Source of the DNA: DATAZK01 sp963731205
GTDB taxonomy: Bacteria > Actinomycetota > Actinomycetes > Frankiales > Frankiaceae
DNA length: 64,000 nucleotides
Direction of reading: 5' to 3'
NCBI GenBank assembly: GCA_963731205.1
Contig: CAVSUJ010000002.1
Location: 186,001-250,000 of the forward strand
Position 1 is the stretch's first letter. Every line of letters begins with the position of its first letter. The notes under the pieces are model-generated. The model made no database searches. It was not told where the DNA came from and saw only the letters and a program-made list of their open reading frames with translations. Shown in pieces: positions 9,989 to 18,043 of this stretch. A program made the position numbers and the translations under genes.

Positions 9989-11824
9989 ATGAAAGCTGCG
10001 CGTGGTGAGTTCGTCCTCGTCGGTGGATCAGGGCCCGTCGGGCGCCGGCTGATCGCCCTGCTGTCGGCGGCCGGTGCCGACATCACCGTGATCGACCCGG
10101 TGCCCCCGCACCCCGATGACCCGCACCGGGTGACCTGGCTGCCCGGCGATCTGCTCAGCGACGACATCAGCCTTCCCCCAGGGGTCGTCGTCCTGCTCCT
10201 CGGCGAGGGCGAATCCCCGCGCTGGCCTTGGCGGGCGCCCCTCGAGGTGGCAGTGCCGACCGCGCGGCTGCTGCCGGCGCTCGAAGGCCGCGACGTGGTC
10301 CTCCCGCTGTGGGACGCCTGCCCCCCGTCGACGGTCGCCGGCCCCGGCGAGGAGGACCTCACCGACTGGTGCCGGCGGCTGACGACGCTCACGAACAAAC
10401 GATGCGATCGCGCGTCCGTCGCGGGGATGTGCCGCGAACTCGTTGACGCGCTTGCGGGCGATGCCGCGATGCGCCGTGCGTTGGCCGCGCAGCGCGTTCT
10501 GCTCGTGTCCGCAGAGGCGCGGCTGCGGGACCTGAGGACGGTTGCGGCGCCCGAGCTGTCAGAGCTGCCGGAGCTGCCGGAGGACACCGATGCGTCGGCC
10601 CACGCGTGGGCCCGCGCACTCGCGCGGGTGCTGCTGGGCAGCTGCGGTGCGGCCGCTGACATGCCCGAGCCGGCGGTCTCCAGCGAATCGCTGTTCCACC
10701 CGCCCCTTCCCGTGGTGATCCCGCCGCGGCCTGCGCTGCCCGACGTGGTGGCCGCGCGGCAGCAGGAAGCCATGTGGAGCGGTCAACTCAAGGCCGGCAA
10801 CGTGTGGGGGAACCGCTGCCTGCACGAGCTCCGCGCGCATCTGCAGCTCGGGGCCGATTACGAGCTGCTGCTCACCACATCGGGCACGGCCGCCCTCGAG
10901 CTGGCGATCGTCGCGACCGCCGGACCCGCCGTCCCCGGCGCCGTGGCGTTGCTGCCCTCTTTCACGTTCCGGGCGACCGTCGACGTCCTGCTGCGGCTGG
11001 GCTACGGGATCCGCTACGTCGACGTCAACCCGTTCACCTGGACCCTGGACGCCGCAGCGCTGGCCCGCGCGCTCGATGACGAGCGGGTGCGGCTCGTCGT
11101 GGCTGTCGACACGTTCGGAAATCCCTGCAGCTACGAGGCTCTCGGGCCGCTCTGCGCAGCGCGCGGGGTGACCCTGGTGGCCGATTCCGCCGCCGGCTTC
11201 GGCAGCAGATACCGCGGCCGTCCCGTGGGGCAGCAGGCGGACGCCCACTCCTTCTCGATGAGCTTCGCCAAGGTGCTCACCGCCGCCGGAGCCGGCGGAG
11301 CCGTCACCTTTCGCCGCGACACGTTGCGGGTCGACCTGTCCGACTGGACCGGCTCGCAGCTGATGAACGAGATGCACGCCATCGCCGCGCTCGACCAACT
11401 CGCGGTCCTGGACCGGATGGTGGCGGTCAGAGGAGAGGTCGCCGCTGCGTATGCCGCGGTGCTGCAAGGGCTTTCAGGGATTTCGACGCAGCAGGTGGCT
11501 CCCGGTGACGTGCACAGCTACGTGCATTACGTGGCCCGGGTGCCTGAGCGTGACGCGTTCGCCGGGCGGCTTGCCGAGTTGGGCGTACTCACCAAGCCTT
11601 ACTTCCCGGCGCAGCACCGCCATCACGCGGGCGCTCTTCGGGGCGACCGGCTTCCCGTCACCGAGCAATTGGACGCCCAGGCACTGGCGTTTCCCACCTC
11701 GTCCGAGCTCACCGAACGGCAGGTGCAGCGAGTGCAGCGCGCGCTGCAGATCGCCGTCGCCGATGTCGTGGATGCTGGTGCGCCGCACGCGTTCGCCGCT
11801 GGGGACGAGGCGAGGGACGCGTGA
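9989..11824 (+). CDS. Rossmann-domain / DegT-type aminotransferase fusion protein
   Basis: 611 residues. The N-terminal part (about 1-230) starts with FVLVGGSGPVGRRLIALL, an NAD(P)-binding fold like a degraded sugar epimerase/dehydratase. The C-terminal part (about 255-600) is a DegT/DnrJ/EryC1/StrS aminotransferase: TTSGTAALELAI for cofactor phosphate binding, the VDTFGNP loop, VADSAAGFG with the PLP Asp, and SMSFAKVL with the likely Schiff-base Lys428. DegT enzymes transaminate keto-sugars, so the fusion may couple oxidation or epimerisation with amination. The start at 9989 begins just before the Rossmann motif; the frame is open further upstream. The stop overlaps the next GTG by 4 bp. 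Confidence 0.85.
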   Translation: MKAARGEFVLVGGSGPVGRRLIALLSAAGADITVIDPVPPHPDDPHRVTWLPGDLLSDDISLPPGVVVLLLGEGESPRWPWRAPLEVAVPTARLLPALEGRDVVLPLWDACPPSTVAGPGEEDLTDWCRRLTTLTNKRCDRASVAGMCRELVDALAGDAAMRRALAAQRVLLVSAEARLRDLRTVAAPELSELPELPEDTDASAHAWARALARVLLGSCGAAADMPEPAVSSESLFHPPLPVVIPPRPALPDVVAARQQEAMWSGQLKAGNVWGNRCLHELRAHLQLGADYELLLTTSGTAALELAIVATAGPAVPGAVALLPSFTFRATVDVLLRLGYGIRYVDVNPFTWTLDAAALARALDDERVRLVVAVDTFGNPCSYEALGPLCAARGVTLVADSAAGFGSRYRGRPVGQQADAHSFSMSFAKVLTAAGAGGAVTFRRDTLRVDLSDWTGSQLMNEMHAIAALDQLAVLDRMVAVRGEVAAAYAAVLQGLSGISTQQVAPGDVHSYVHYVARVPERDAFAGRLAELGVLTKPYFPAQHRHHAGALRGDRLPVTEQLDAQALAFPTSSELTERQVQRVQRALQIAVADVVDAGAPHAFAAGDEARDA

Positions 11825-12319
11825 GCACCGTCGACGGCAGCCGTTCAGCAGCGCCGGATCGTTCAGCGGGCACCGTCCTGCTCGTGTCGAGCAGCGGCGG
11901 CGTGCTGCTGGAGTTGCTGGCGCTGCGCCCGTGGTGGAGCCGGCATCAGGTCGCCTGGGCGGCCGTACGGGCACCGGACACCCAGGCGGCGCTGGCGGGA
12001 TGTCAGGTCTCGTGGCTGCCCGAACTGTCCGCCGGCCGGCCAACTGCACTCCTGCCGGCACTGCTGGCGGGCCCGGCGGATCCTGCGACGCCTCCGGCCG
12101 ACGCTGATCGTCTCGGCCGGCTCCGGACCGGCCATTCCCTTCTTCCTGATCGCCGCAGCCACAGGCATTCCGACGTTTTGGATCTCGACCCTGAACGTCT
12201 CCGGCCACGCGGGGATGGCCGCCCGGATCTGCGCCCGGCTCGCGTCGCGCGTGCTGGTGCAGCGGCCCGTCCAGCGCGAGATGCACCCGGGCGCCGTCCT
12301 GATCGGCGAGCTCTACTGA
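11821..12319 (+). CDS. Alg14-like glycosyltransferase subunit (frameshifted)
   Basis: About 165 residues after correction. It opens with VLLVSSSGGVLLELLAL, and after removing one base from the CCC at 12072-12074 it continues LIVSAGSGPAIPFFLIAAA, then TFWISTLNVSGHAGMAARI and ends VLIGELY. This is the Alg14/PssD/EpsE-type subunit that anchors an Alg13-like catalytic partner to the membrane in UDP-sugar transfer to lipid carriers. The GTG start overlaps the DegT stop. The stop overlaps the next ATG (TGATG), whose product is the Alg13-like partner, so the pair is translationally coupled. The hydrophobic N-terminus fits membrane association. Confidence 0.75.
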
Positions 12320-13570
12320 TGGAGCGGCTCGACATCGTCGTGACCGTCGGGATGGGGCGGTGGCCGTTCGATCGGCTGCTGACGGCGGTGGCGCCGCTGT
12401 GCGCCGAGCACGACGTGTTCGCCCAGACCGGCCCGTCGATGCTGGCGCTGCCCTGCGAGCAACGGCCTTACGTCACACCTGAGGAGCTGTCCCGCCGGCT
12501 GGAGCGCGCGGATGTCGTCATCACCCATGCCGGCAACACCGTGCGGCTGGTCCAGCGCATGGGCAAGGTGCCCGTCACCGTCGCGCGCGAGCGTGCCCGC
12601 GGCGAGATGGCCGACGACCATCAAGTCACCTTCCTGCGGGCAGAAGAAGCCGGACGCCGGGTCTGCGCGGTCTGGGACGTGGAAACGCTCGGAGCCGTCG
12701 TTGCCAAGCACGCGCGCTCCCGGCCCGTCCTCGCTCCGGAGGCGCTGGACCCCGCTGCTGATCCGGTAGGCGTGGGCCGCGCGTTCGACCGGATGTGGGC
12801 CACCGTTCGCGACAACCCTTTCCGGCACCATCCGACCCGGCGCTACGCCTACGCCTGGGAGCAGCTGACCGGCGACGAGCTGCCGGGGCCGCACCTCGAC
12901 ATCGGCTGCGGCGACGGGGATTTCCTGGCCACCATCGCCGCCACGGGCCGCACGTGTGAGGGGGTCGATGTCCATCCCGGCTACCTGGCGCGCGCTCGCG
13001 AGCGGCACCCCGATCTGCCCACCCGTCAGGTGACGCTCACCGGGCCGTTGCCCTTTGACGGCGCGAGTTTTGCCTCGGTCGAGCCTGCTCGACGTCCTCG
13101 AACACTGCGCCGACGACGAGCAGCTGCTCCGCGAGACACACCGGGTCCTGCAGCCGGGCGGCCGGCTTGTTCTGACGGTGCCGGCGCGTCACCTCTTCTC
13201 GTTCCTGGATCCGGACAACGCCAAGTTCCGCCTGCCGCGCGTGCACCGTGCGGTCTACTCCGCGCGCTTCGGCGCGGCCACCTACCACCAGCGCTTCGTG
13301 GATCCGGCCGACGGGCTCATCGGCGACATCGCCATCGGACGCGGCGAGCACACCAACTACCGCCCCGAGGCTCTGCTCGAAACCCTGCAATCACAGGGAT
13401 TCGGCGTCCGCGATGTATCGGGAGCCAACTTCTTCTGGCGGCTCCTGCACGGTCCGCGCCTGCTAGCGGGGCAGCGGTTGGCAGCTGCGCTGGATCGGGC
13501 ACTCCTGCTCGACGGGCGAATGTTCAAGCGCGCCAACCTCTTCCTGACGCTGGAGAAGGAGGGTCGATGA
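12319..13570 (+). CDS. Alg13-like glycosyltransferase fused to class I methyltransferase (frameshifted)
   Basis: About 416 residues. Residues 1-165 resemble Alg13/PssE/EpsF (GT28 C-terminal fold): VTVGMGRWPFDRL at the start, then VVITHAGNTVRLVQRMGKVPV, equivalent to the H-G-G/S UDP-sugar site. Residues about 175-416 are a class I SAM methyltransferase with LDIGCGDGDFL (about 192) and, after removing one base near 13081, SLLDVLEHC followed by LQPGGRLVLTVP. This frameshift is the one not in a clear homopolymer. A fusion of Alg13 with a methyltransferase suggests that glycosyl transfer and O- or N-methylation occur together on a lipid-linked sugar. It overlaps the radical SAM gene by 4 bp. Confidence 0.75.
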
Positions 13571-14670
13571 GCCGGCTCGCTGACCTGACCCGCCTCAGCG
13601 CATTCTTTCTCGCCCTCGCCTGCAAGGAACACCTGAAACCCGACCTGCACGTGCGCCCCCTGGTGGCCGAGCTCTTCCTGACCGAGAACTGCAACCTGCG
13701 CTGCGTCAGCTGCGCCTGCTGGCGCACCAACACCAAGGACGAGCTGAGCACCGCCGAGTGGAAAGACGTCCTCGAGCAGCTCGCGCAGGAGCGCATCTAC
13801 AAGGTCAACTTCACCGGCGGTGAGCCGCTCATGCGCCGCGACGCGATCGAGCTCATGCAGCACGCGACCGGCCTCGGCATCCGGCATCTGCACCTGAACA
13901 CCAACGCCATCCTGCTGACGCCGCCCCGCATCACCGACGTACTCGACGCCGGCGTGCGCAGTTTCAACATCTCCGTCGACGGCACCCGGGACAAGCACGA
14001 CCTGATCCGCGGAAGGGACGGCGCGTTCGACACCACACTGAGCCATCTGCGCGCGCTCGCCGACCAGGGCCGCCGTCTCGGCGTCAAGATCCGGATGAAT
14101 TTCACGGTGATGCGCGACAACGTGAGCGCCTTGCCCGAGGTCGCGCGGCTGGCCCAAGAACTCGGCGTCCGGCTGTACCTGAACCTGGCGACCGACCACA
14201 CCTTCCTCTTCGTGCACGAGCAGGTCACCGAACAGGCTCGGGTAAAGGACCAGGCACTCGAGGGCGTCCTGCAGGAACTGGAAATTCTGGCTCGCCGCGA
14301 CCCGCGCCATCTCCCGCGCTACTCCGATCTGCGCTACATACCGAGGCACTTCGCCGACGTGCTGCAGGCAGATCTGCCCTGCGCCGAGTCGCAGCTGAAA
14401 CTGATGATTCATTCCCGCGGGGAGATCGGCGGGTGCTGGGGCCACGCGGCCGGGATGTCCATACGGGAGAGGCGAATTCACGACGTGATCGCCAGCCCCG
14501 AATATCGCGACGAGCACGAGAAGCTCTTCCGCAAGGAATGCGTCGGCTGCGGCAGCAACTACAGCCTCAACCTGCGCTGGCGGCCCCGCACCTATGTGGA
14601 CGACATGCTCTGGCGCCGGGGACGCCGTTCGCTGCTCGACGAGCTCGCGACAGCCGGACGCGATGGTTGA
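13567..14670 (+). CDS. Radical SAM protein with C-terminal SPASM-like cysteine cluster
   Basis: 367 residues. The radical SAM Cys motif CNLRCVSC gives Cys42, Cys46 and Cys49 for the 4Fe-4S cluster. It is followed by NFTGGEPLMRRD (the GGEP SAM-binding motif) and FNISVDGTRDKHDLIRG. C-terminal cysteines (DLPCAES, GGCWGHAAG, KECVGCGSNY) form a SPASM/twitch-like region that may hold an extra cluster. Such enzymes modify peptides, sugars or lipids. Given Alg13/14-like and DegT partners, a glycan or glycolipid substrate is more likely than a RiPP. ATG overlaps the previous stop by 4 bp; the 3' end overlaps the next start by 8 bp. Confidence 0.9.
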   Translation: MSRLADLTRLSAFFLALACKEHLKPDLHVRPLVAELFLTENCNLRCVSCACWRTNTKDELSTAEWKDVLEQLAQERIYKVNFTGGEPLMRRDAIELMQHATGLGIRHLHLNTNAILLTPPRITDVLDAGVRSFNISVDGTRDKHDLIRGRDGAFDTTLSHLRALADQGRRLGVKIRMNFTVMRDNVSALPEVARLAQELGVRLYLNLATDHTFLFVHEQVTEQARVKDQALEGVLQELEILARRDPRHLPRYSDLRYIPRHFADVLQADLPCAESQLKLMIHSRGEIGGCWGHAAGMSIRERRIHDVIASPEYRDEHEKLFRKECVGCGSNYSLNLRWRPRTYVDDMLWRRGRRSLLDELATAGRDG

Positions 14671-15463
14671 GTCCATCGGAGGCCCGCTTGCGATCGCGGG
14701 CAGTGCTCCGCTCTACGACGAGCTGGCCGACGACTACGACACCCACTTCGCCGTAGCCCATCGCGCTGCCTACGACCGCCTGGCGTGGGAGCTGATCGTC
14801 CCCGAGCTGCCACCCACCGGTTCCACCATCGTCGACGTCGGCTGCGGAGCCGGACGCTGGTCACAGCGGCTCTCGGCGATGGGCTACCGCGTGATCGGAA
14901 TCGAACCCGCACCGCGAATGGCCGCTGCTGCCCGCCGCGGCGCCAGTTCCGGCGTCACGATCATCGAGCAGCCGATGGAGACCGTCGAACTCGCCGCGGG
15001 CAGTGTCGACGCCGTACTGGCGATGGGCTCGCTGCAGTACTCGGCCGATGTGGAGCAAACGCTGGCGCGCCTGGTCGATTGGGTACGGCCGGGCGGCTGC
15101 GTCGCGGTCCTCGTGGACTCGCTCGTCGGCCTGGTCGCCGAACTCGCGGCGCGCGGCGACCAAACGCAGGCCCGCGAGCGCCTGCGATCCCGGCGCGGGA
15201 CCTGGACCCAGCACGGCCGCAGTGCCGATCTGCACCTGCTCGACGCGAGGTCGCTACGAGCGGCGTACGCCGCCGCCGGCATCCATCAGGTCGACATCCG
15301 GGGCTTGCTCGTGAGCTGGACTCTGCTGGGCCGCGAGCGGTTCCTCGAGCAACTCGCGGACGACCCCGACGGCCAGTTCGACCTCGAACGGGAGTGGGCC
15401 GCGCACGACGAGCTGGCCGATCTGGGCAAGCAACTGCTCGCGGTGGGACGCCGCTCGGGCTGA
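14663..15463 (+). CDS. Class I SAM-dependent methyltransferase
   Basis: 266 residues. Motif I is IVDVGCGAGRWS (about residue 57), motif II ends in VIGIEPAP, and DAVLAMGSLQYSADV then WVRPGGCVAVLVDS match motifs IV-VI of Methyltransf_11/25 proteins. It begins 8 bp inside the radical SAM gene, so it belongs to the same transcript. It is the last gene of the operon, and the opposite-strand lipoprotein gene ends 7 bp later. It probably methylates the product or intermediate made by the upstream enzymes. Confidence 0.88.
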   Translation: MVESIGGPLAIAGSAPLYDELADDYDTHFAVAHRAAYDRLAWELIVPELPPTGSTIVDVGCGAGRWSQRLSAMGYRVIGIEPAPRMAAAARRGASSGVTIIEQPMETVELAAGSVDAVLAMGSLQYSADVEQTLARLVDWVRPGGCVAVLVDSLVGLVAELAARGDQTQARERLRSRRGTWTQHGRSADLHLLDARSLRAAYAAAGIHQVDIRGLLVSWTLLGRERFLEQLADDPDGQFDLEREWAAHDELADLGKQLLAVGRRSG

Positions 15464-15469
15464 AGAGGT

Positions 15470-16942
15470 CTAAGGGTGCGCCTGCGGGCACGTCCCGAGC
15501 GTCGGATTCTTGACCGTCCCGTCGGGCATGAGCGTGTCGCAGAAGGTGGCGCCGTCGAGATCGGCTCCGGTCAGGTCAGCCCGGATCAGCGTGGCGTCGG
15601 TCAGGTTGGCCCCGCGCAGGTCGGCGCCGCGCAGGTCGGCCCCTTCGAAGCTCGCCTCGAAGAGGTCGGCCCGGGTGAGGTTCGCCGCCCGCAGGTCGGC
15701 GCCGGCGAAGACGACGAGCCGCCCGTCGGCATCGGCGAAGCTGGCCGCCCGCAGCCGGGCGCCGAGAAAGTTGGCCAGGCTCAGTTTCGCGCCGCTGAAG
15801 TCGGAGCCTTGGAAGGAGGCGTTGACCGCCGCCGTCCCGCCCAGCCGGATGTCCTTCAGCCGAGCGTTGTTCGCCTGACCGAAGGCGATGCTGCCGAGGT
15901 AGAAGTTGGCGCCCGACAGATCTGCCCGGTCCAGCTTCGCGTAACCGAGGAATCCCCCTTGCAGATCAGCATTTGCCAGGTGCGCTCCCGTGCACGTCAC
16001 GAAGGCCTGAATGCGGCAGCCGTTGACCTTCGTGCCCGCCTGCGCTTGGGTGCCGAACACCAGCGCACTGATCGCGCCGAAATAAGGGCTGCTCGCCGGG
16101 ACCGAGAGGGGCGGACCGCTGAGCGGCTCAGTGGCTCGCTGCCCCGGGCACAACCCCTTGCGCGGGCTGCGTACCGTGCCGTTCGGCATGAGGGTGTTGC
16201 AGAACGAGGCACCGTCCAGACGCGCACCGTCCAGTGTCGATCCGGTCAGGTCCGCGTTCGCCAGGTTCACGTTGCTGAGGTCTGCGCCGCGCAGGTCGTC
16301 ACCGTTGAAGTCGGTGTCCGAGAGGTTCGCCCCGGAAAGGTGCGCGCCGCGAAGGTTCGATCCGATCACGGAGCCGAAGTTCGCATCGAGGCCTTGCAGA
16401 TCGGCATCTTCCAGATCGGAATTGGCGATGCTGCTCAGGCGAAGCGTCGCGCCCCGCAGGGACAGCCGCTGGGCCGATGCCTCCTGGATCTCCACCGCGG
16501 TGAGCACCGTCCCGCTCATGTTCGCGTCGGTCAGCGTGGCGTGGGTGAACCCGGCGAAGGCGAGCGTGGCCTCGCTCAGATCCGCACCGGTCAGATTCGA
16601 GTAGTCGAACAGGGCGCCCTGCAACTTGGCCTGGTGCAGATCGGCTCCGGGGCAGCTCGTCTCGGGTTTCACCACGCATCCGGCGATGGTCGTCCCGTAC
16701 TCGATGCTCGGTGCTGCGGCGGCCTGCACCAGCGGGTAGTACGGGTTGGCGGTCGTCACCACGACGCTGCCGGTCGTGGGGAGCGCTGACGCCGGCGCGG
16801 AGCTGGGAGCGGACACATCGGAAGGTCCCGTCGTGACGGCACTGCAGGCGCTTACCGCCAGCACCAGCAGGGCAGCGGCGAGTCCCCACCGGCCGCGCCG
16901 GATGCGCGACGGGAGCCCCCGGCGAGTGGCAATCGGGCACAT
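15470..16942 (-). CDS. Pentapeptide-repeat lipoprotein with two tandem modules
   Basis: 490 residues. The signal peptide ends in the lipobox LAVSAC with lipid-bearing Cys33, so it is probably membrane-anchored outside the cell. The mature part has two similar modules, each opening with a GC...C.GA pair and ending FCNTLMPNGTV...CPG or FCDTLMPDGTV...CPQ. Between these run many A(D/N)LxG pentapeptide repeats that should form right-handed quadrilateral beta-helices. Cysteines at matching places in both modules suggest disulfides. Upstream in-frame codons exist, but the ATG at 16942 gives a proper signal peptide. Function unknown; pentapeptide proteins range from gyrase mimics to scaffolds, and an extracellular one is unlikely to target gyrase. 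Confidence 0.85.
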   Translation of the reverse strand: MCPIATRRGLPSRIRRGRWGLAAALLVLAVSACSAVTTGPSDVSAPSSAPASALPTTGSVVVTTANPYYPLVQAAAAPSIEYGTTIAGCVVKPETSCPGADLHQAKLQGALFDYSNLTGADLSEATLAFAGFTHATLTDANMSGTVLTAVEIQEASAQRLSLRGATLRLSSIANSDLEDADLQGLDANFGSVIGSNLRGAHLSGANLSDTDFNGDDLRGADLSNVNLANADLTGSTLDGARLDGASFCNTLMPNGTVRSPRKGLCPGQRATEPLSGPPLSVPASSPYFGAISALVFGTQAQAGTKVNGCRIQAFVTCTGAHLANADLQGGFLGYAKLDRADLSGANFYLGSIAFGQANNARLKDIRLGGTAAVNASFQGSDFSGAKLSLANFLGARLRAASFADADGRLVVFAGADLRAANLTRADLFEASFEGADLRGADLRGANLTDATLIRADLTGADLDGATFCDTLMPDGTVKNPTLGTCPQAHP

Positions 16943-17083
16943 GTCTTCCCTGTCGGCACTGCTGCGGCTCGGTCGAGCAACAGCAGCAGCTTTCGGCGCC
17001 GATACAGGGCCGCCGCTCGGGCGGTGGAGGCGACGGGGCAAACTTCCCTGCGACTGAAGTAAGTGAGCGAGACAGGAGAAACC

Positions 17084-17983
17084 ATGGCGGACGAACTGGT
17101 GCTGATCGACTACCCGCTCCCCCACGTGAAGCGGGTGACCCTGAACCGTCCGGAGAAGCGCAACGCGCTGTTCCACCCGTTGCGCGGCGCCATCATGGAC
17201 GCGCTTCGCGAGGGCGACCTCGACAACAACATCAAGGTGATGATCGTGCGCGGCAACGGGCCGTCGTTCAGCGCCGGTTACGACCTCGGCGGCGGCAACG
17301 AGGGCCTGGAGTACCCGCACTACACGGCGCCCGGCGAGGGACAGTGGCCGCGCCACGTGACGGACACCTGGATGAGCATCTGGGACATGTCCAAGCCGGT
17401 CATCGCCCAGGTGCACGGCTACTGCCTGGCGGGCGGCAGCGAACTGGCGACCGGATGCGATCTCATCTACATGGCCGACGACGCCCAGATGGGGTACCCC
17501 GCGGTGCGTTTCGGCGTGCCCGACATGCACTTCCACCCGTGGTTTCTCGGGATGCGCAAGGCGATGGAGATGTTCATGACCGGCAACTCGGTCAACGGCG
17601 TCGAGGCCGTTCGCTACGGCTGGGCCAATGCGTCGTTCCCGCTGGAGCAGCTCGAGGGTGAGGTGCTGAAGCTCGCCGAGCAGATCACCAAGCTTCCGCT
17701 CGACGTGCTGCAGCTGAACAAGCGGGCCATCCACCGCCAGATGGAGGCCATGGGTATTCGTGACGGCATCCGCGCCGGCACCGAACTGTGCGCCCTCGGC
17801 ACCCACACCCAGTCGATGGCCAACTTCGTCGCGTCGATCCGCGACAACGGGCTCACCGGCGCGCTCGACCGCCGCGACAGCCAGTTCGGCGATTACCGCA
17901 CGACCGACCGGGAAGGCCTGCCGAGCGACGCCGGCCAGCCCGACGCCGACAAGCCGTCCGGATCGATCAACTACGCCAGCTGA
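17084..17983 (+). CDS. Enoyl-CoA hydratase/isomerase family protein
   Basis: 299 residues, crotonase fold: VTLNRPEKRNAL, an FSAGYDLGG oxyanion segment, then GYCLAGGSELATGCDL with the first catalytic-type Glu. In the second catalytic region YPAVRFGVPD, an Ala stands where classical hydratases have Glu (usually PE), so it may be an isomerase-like or other crotonase rather than a standard hydratase. The start at 17084 has AGGAG at 5-bp spacing; the upstream GTG at 17063 is less likely. It opens the catabolic stretch that runs to 25.9 kb. Confidence 0.85.
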   Translation: MADELVLIDYPLPHVKRVTLNRPEKRNALFHPLRGAIMDALREGDLDNNIKVMIVRGNGPSFSAGYDLGGGNEGLEYPHYTAPGEGQWPRHVTDTWMSIWDMSKPVIAQVHGYCLAGGSELATGCDLIYMADDAQMGYPAVRFGVPDMHFHPWFLGMRKAMEMFMTGNSVNGVEAVRYGWANASFPLEQLEGEVLKLAEQITKLPLDVLQLNKRAIHRQMEAMGIRDGIRAGTELCALGTHTQSMANFVASIRDNGLTGALDRRDSQFGDYRTTDREGLPSDAGQPDADKPSGSINYAS

Positions 17984-18043
17984 TCCAGGGCGGGTCGGGT
18001 CGCGCTGCAGTTCTTCAACGGCAGTGCGGCCCGGTCCGCCGGC

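Noticed and set aside
9510..14670. RiPP cluster with the small gene at 9510 as precursor of the radical SAM enzyme
   Set aside because: A strong terminator separates them, the small protein has no leader/core pattern, and the other operon genes are glycan-type.
13357..14676. 439-codon minus-strand open frame opposite the radical SAM gene
   Set aside because: The radical SAM gene has all its motifs; the antisense frame has none.
15476..16789. 437-codon plus-strand open frame opposite the pentapeptide protein
   Set aside because: It arises from the repetitive codons of the pentapeptide repeats and is itself only a shadow repeat pattern.
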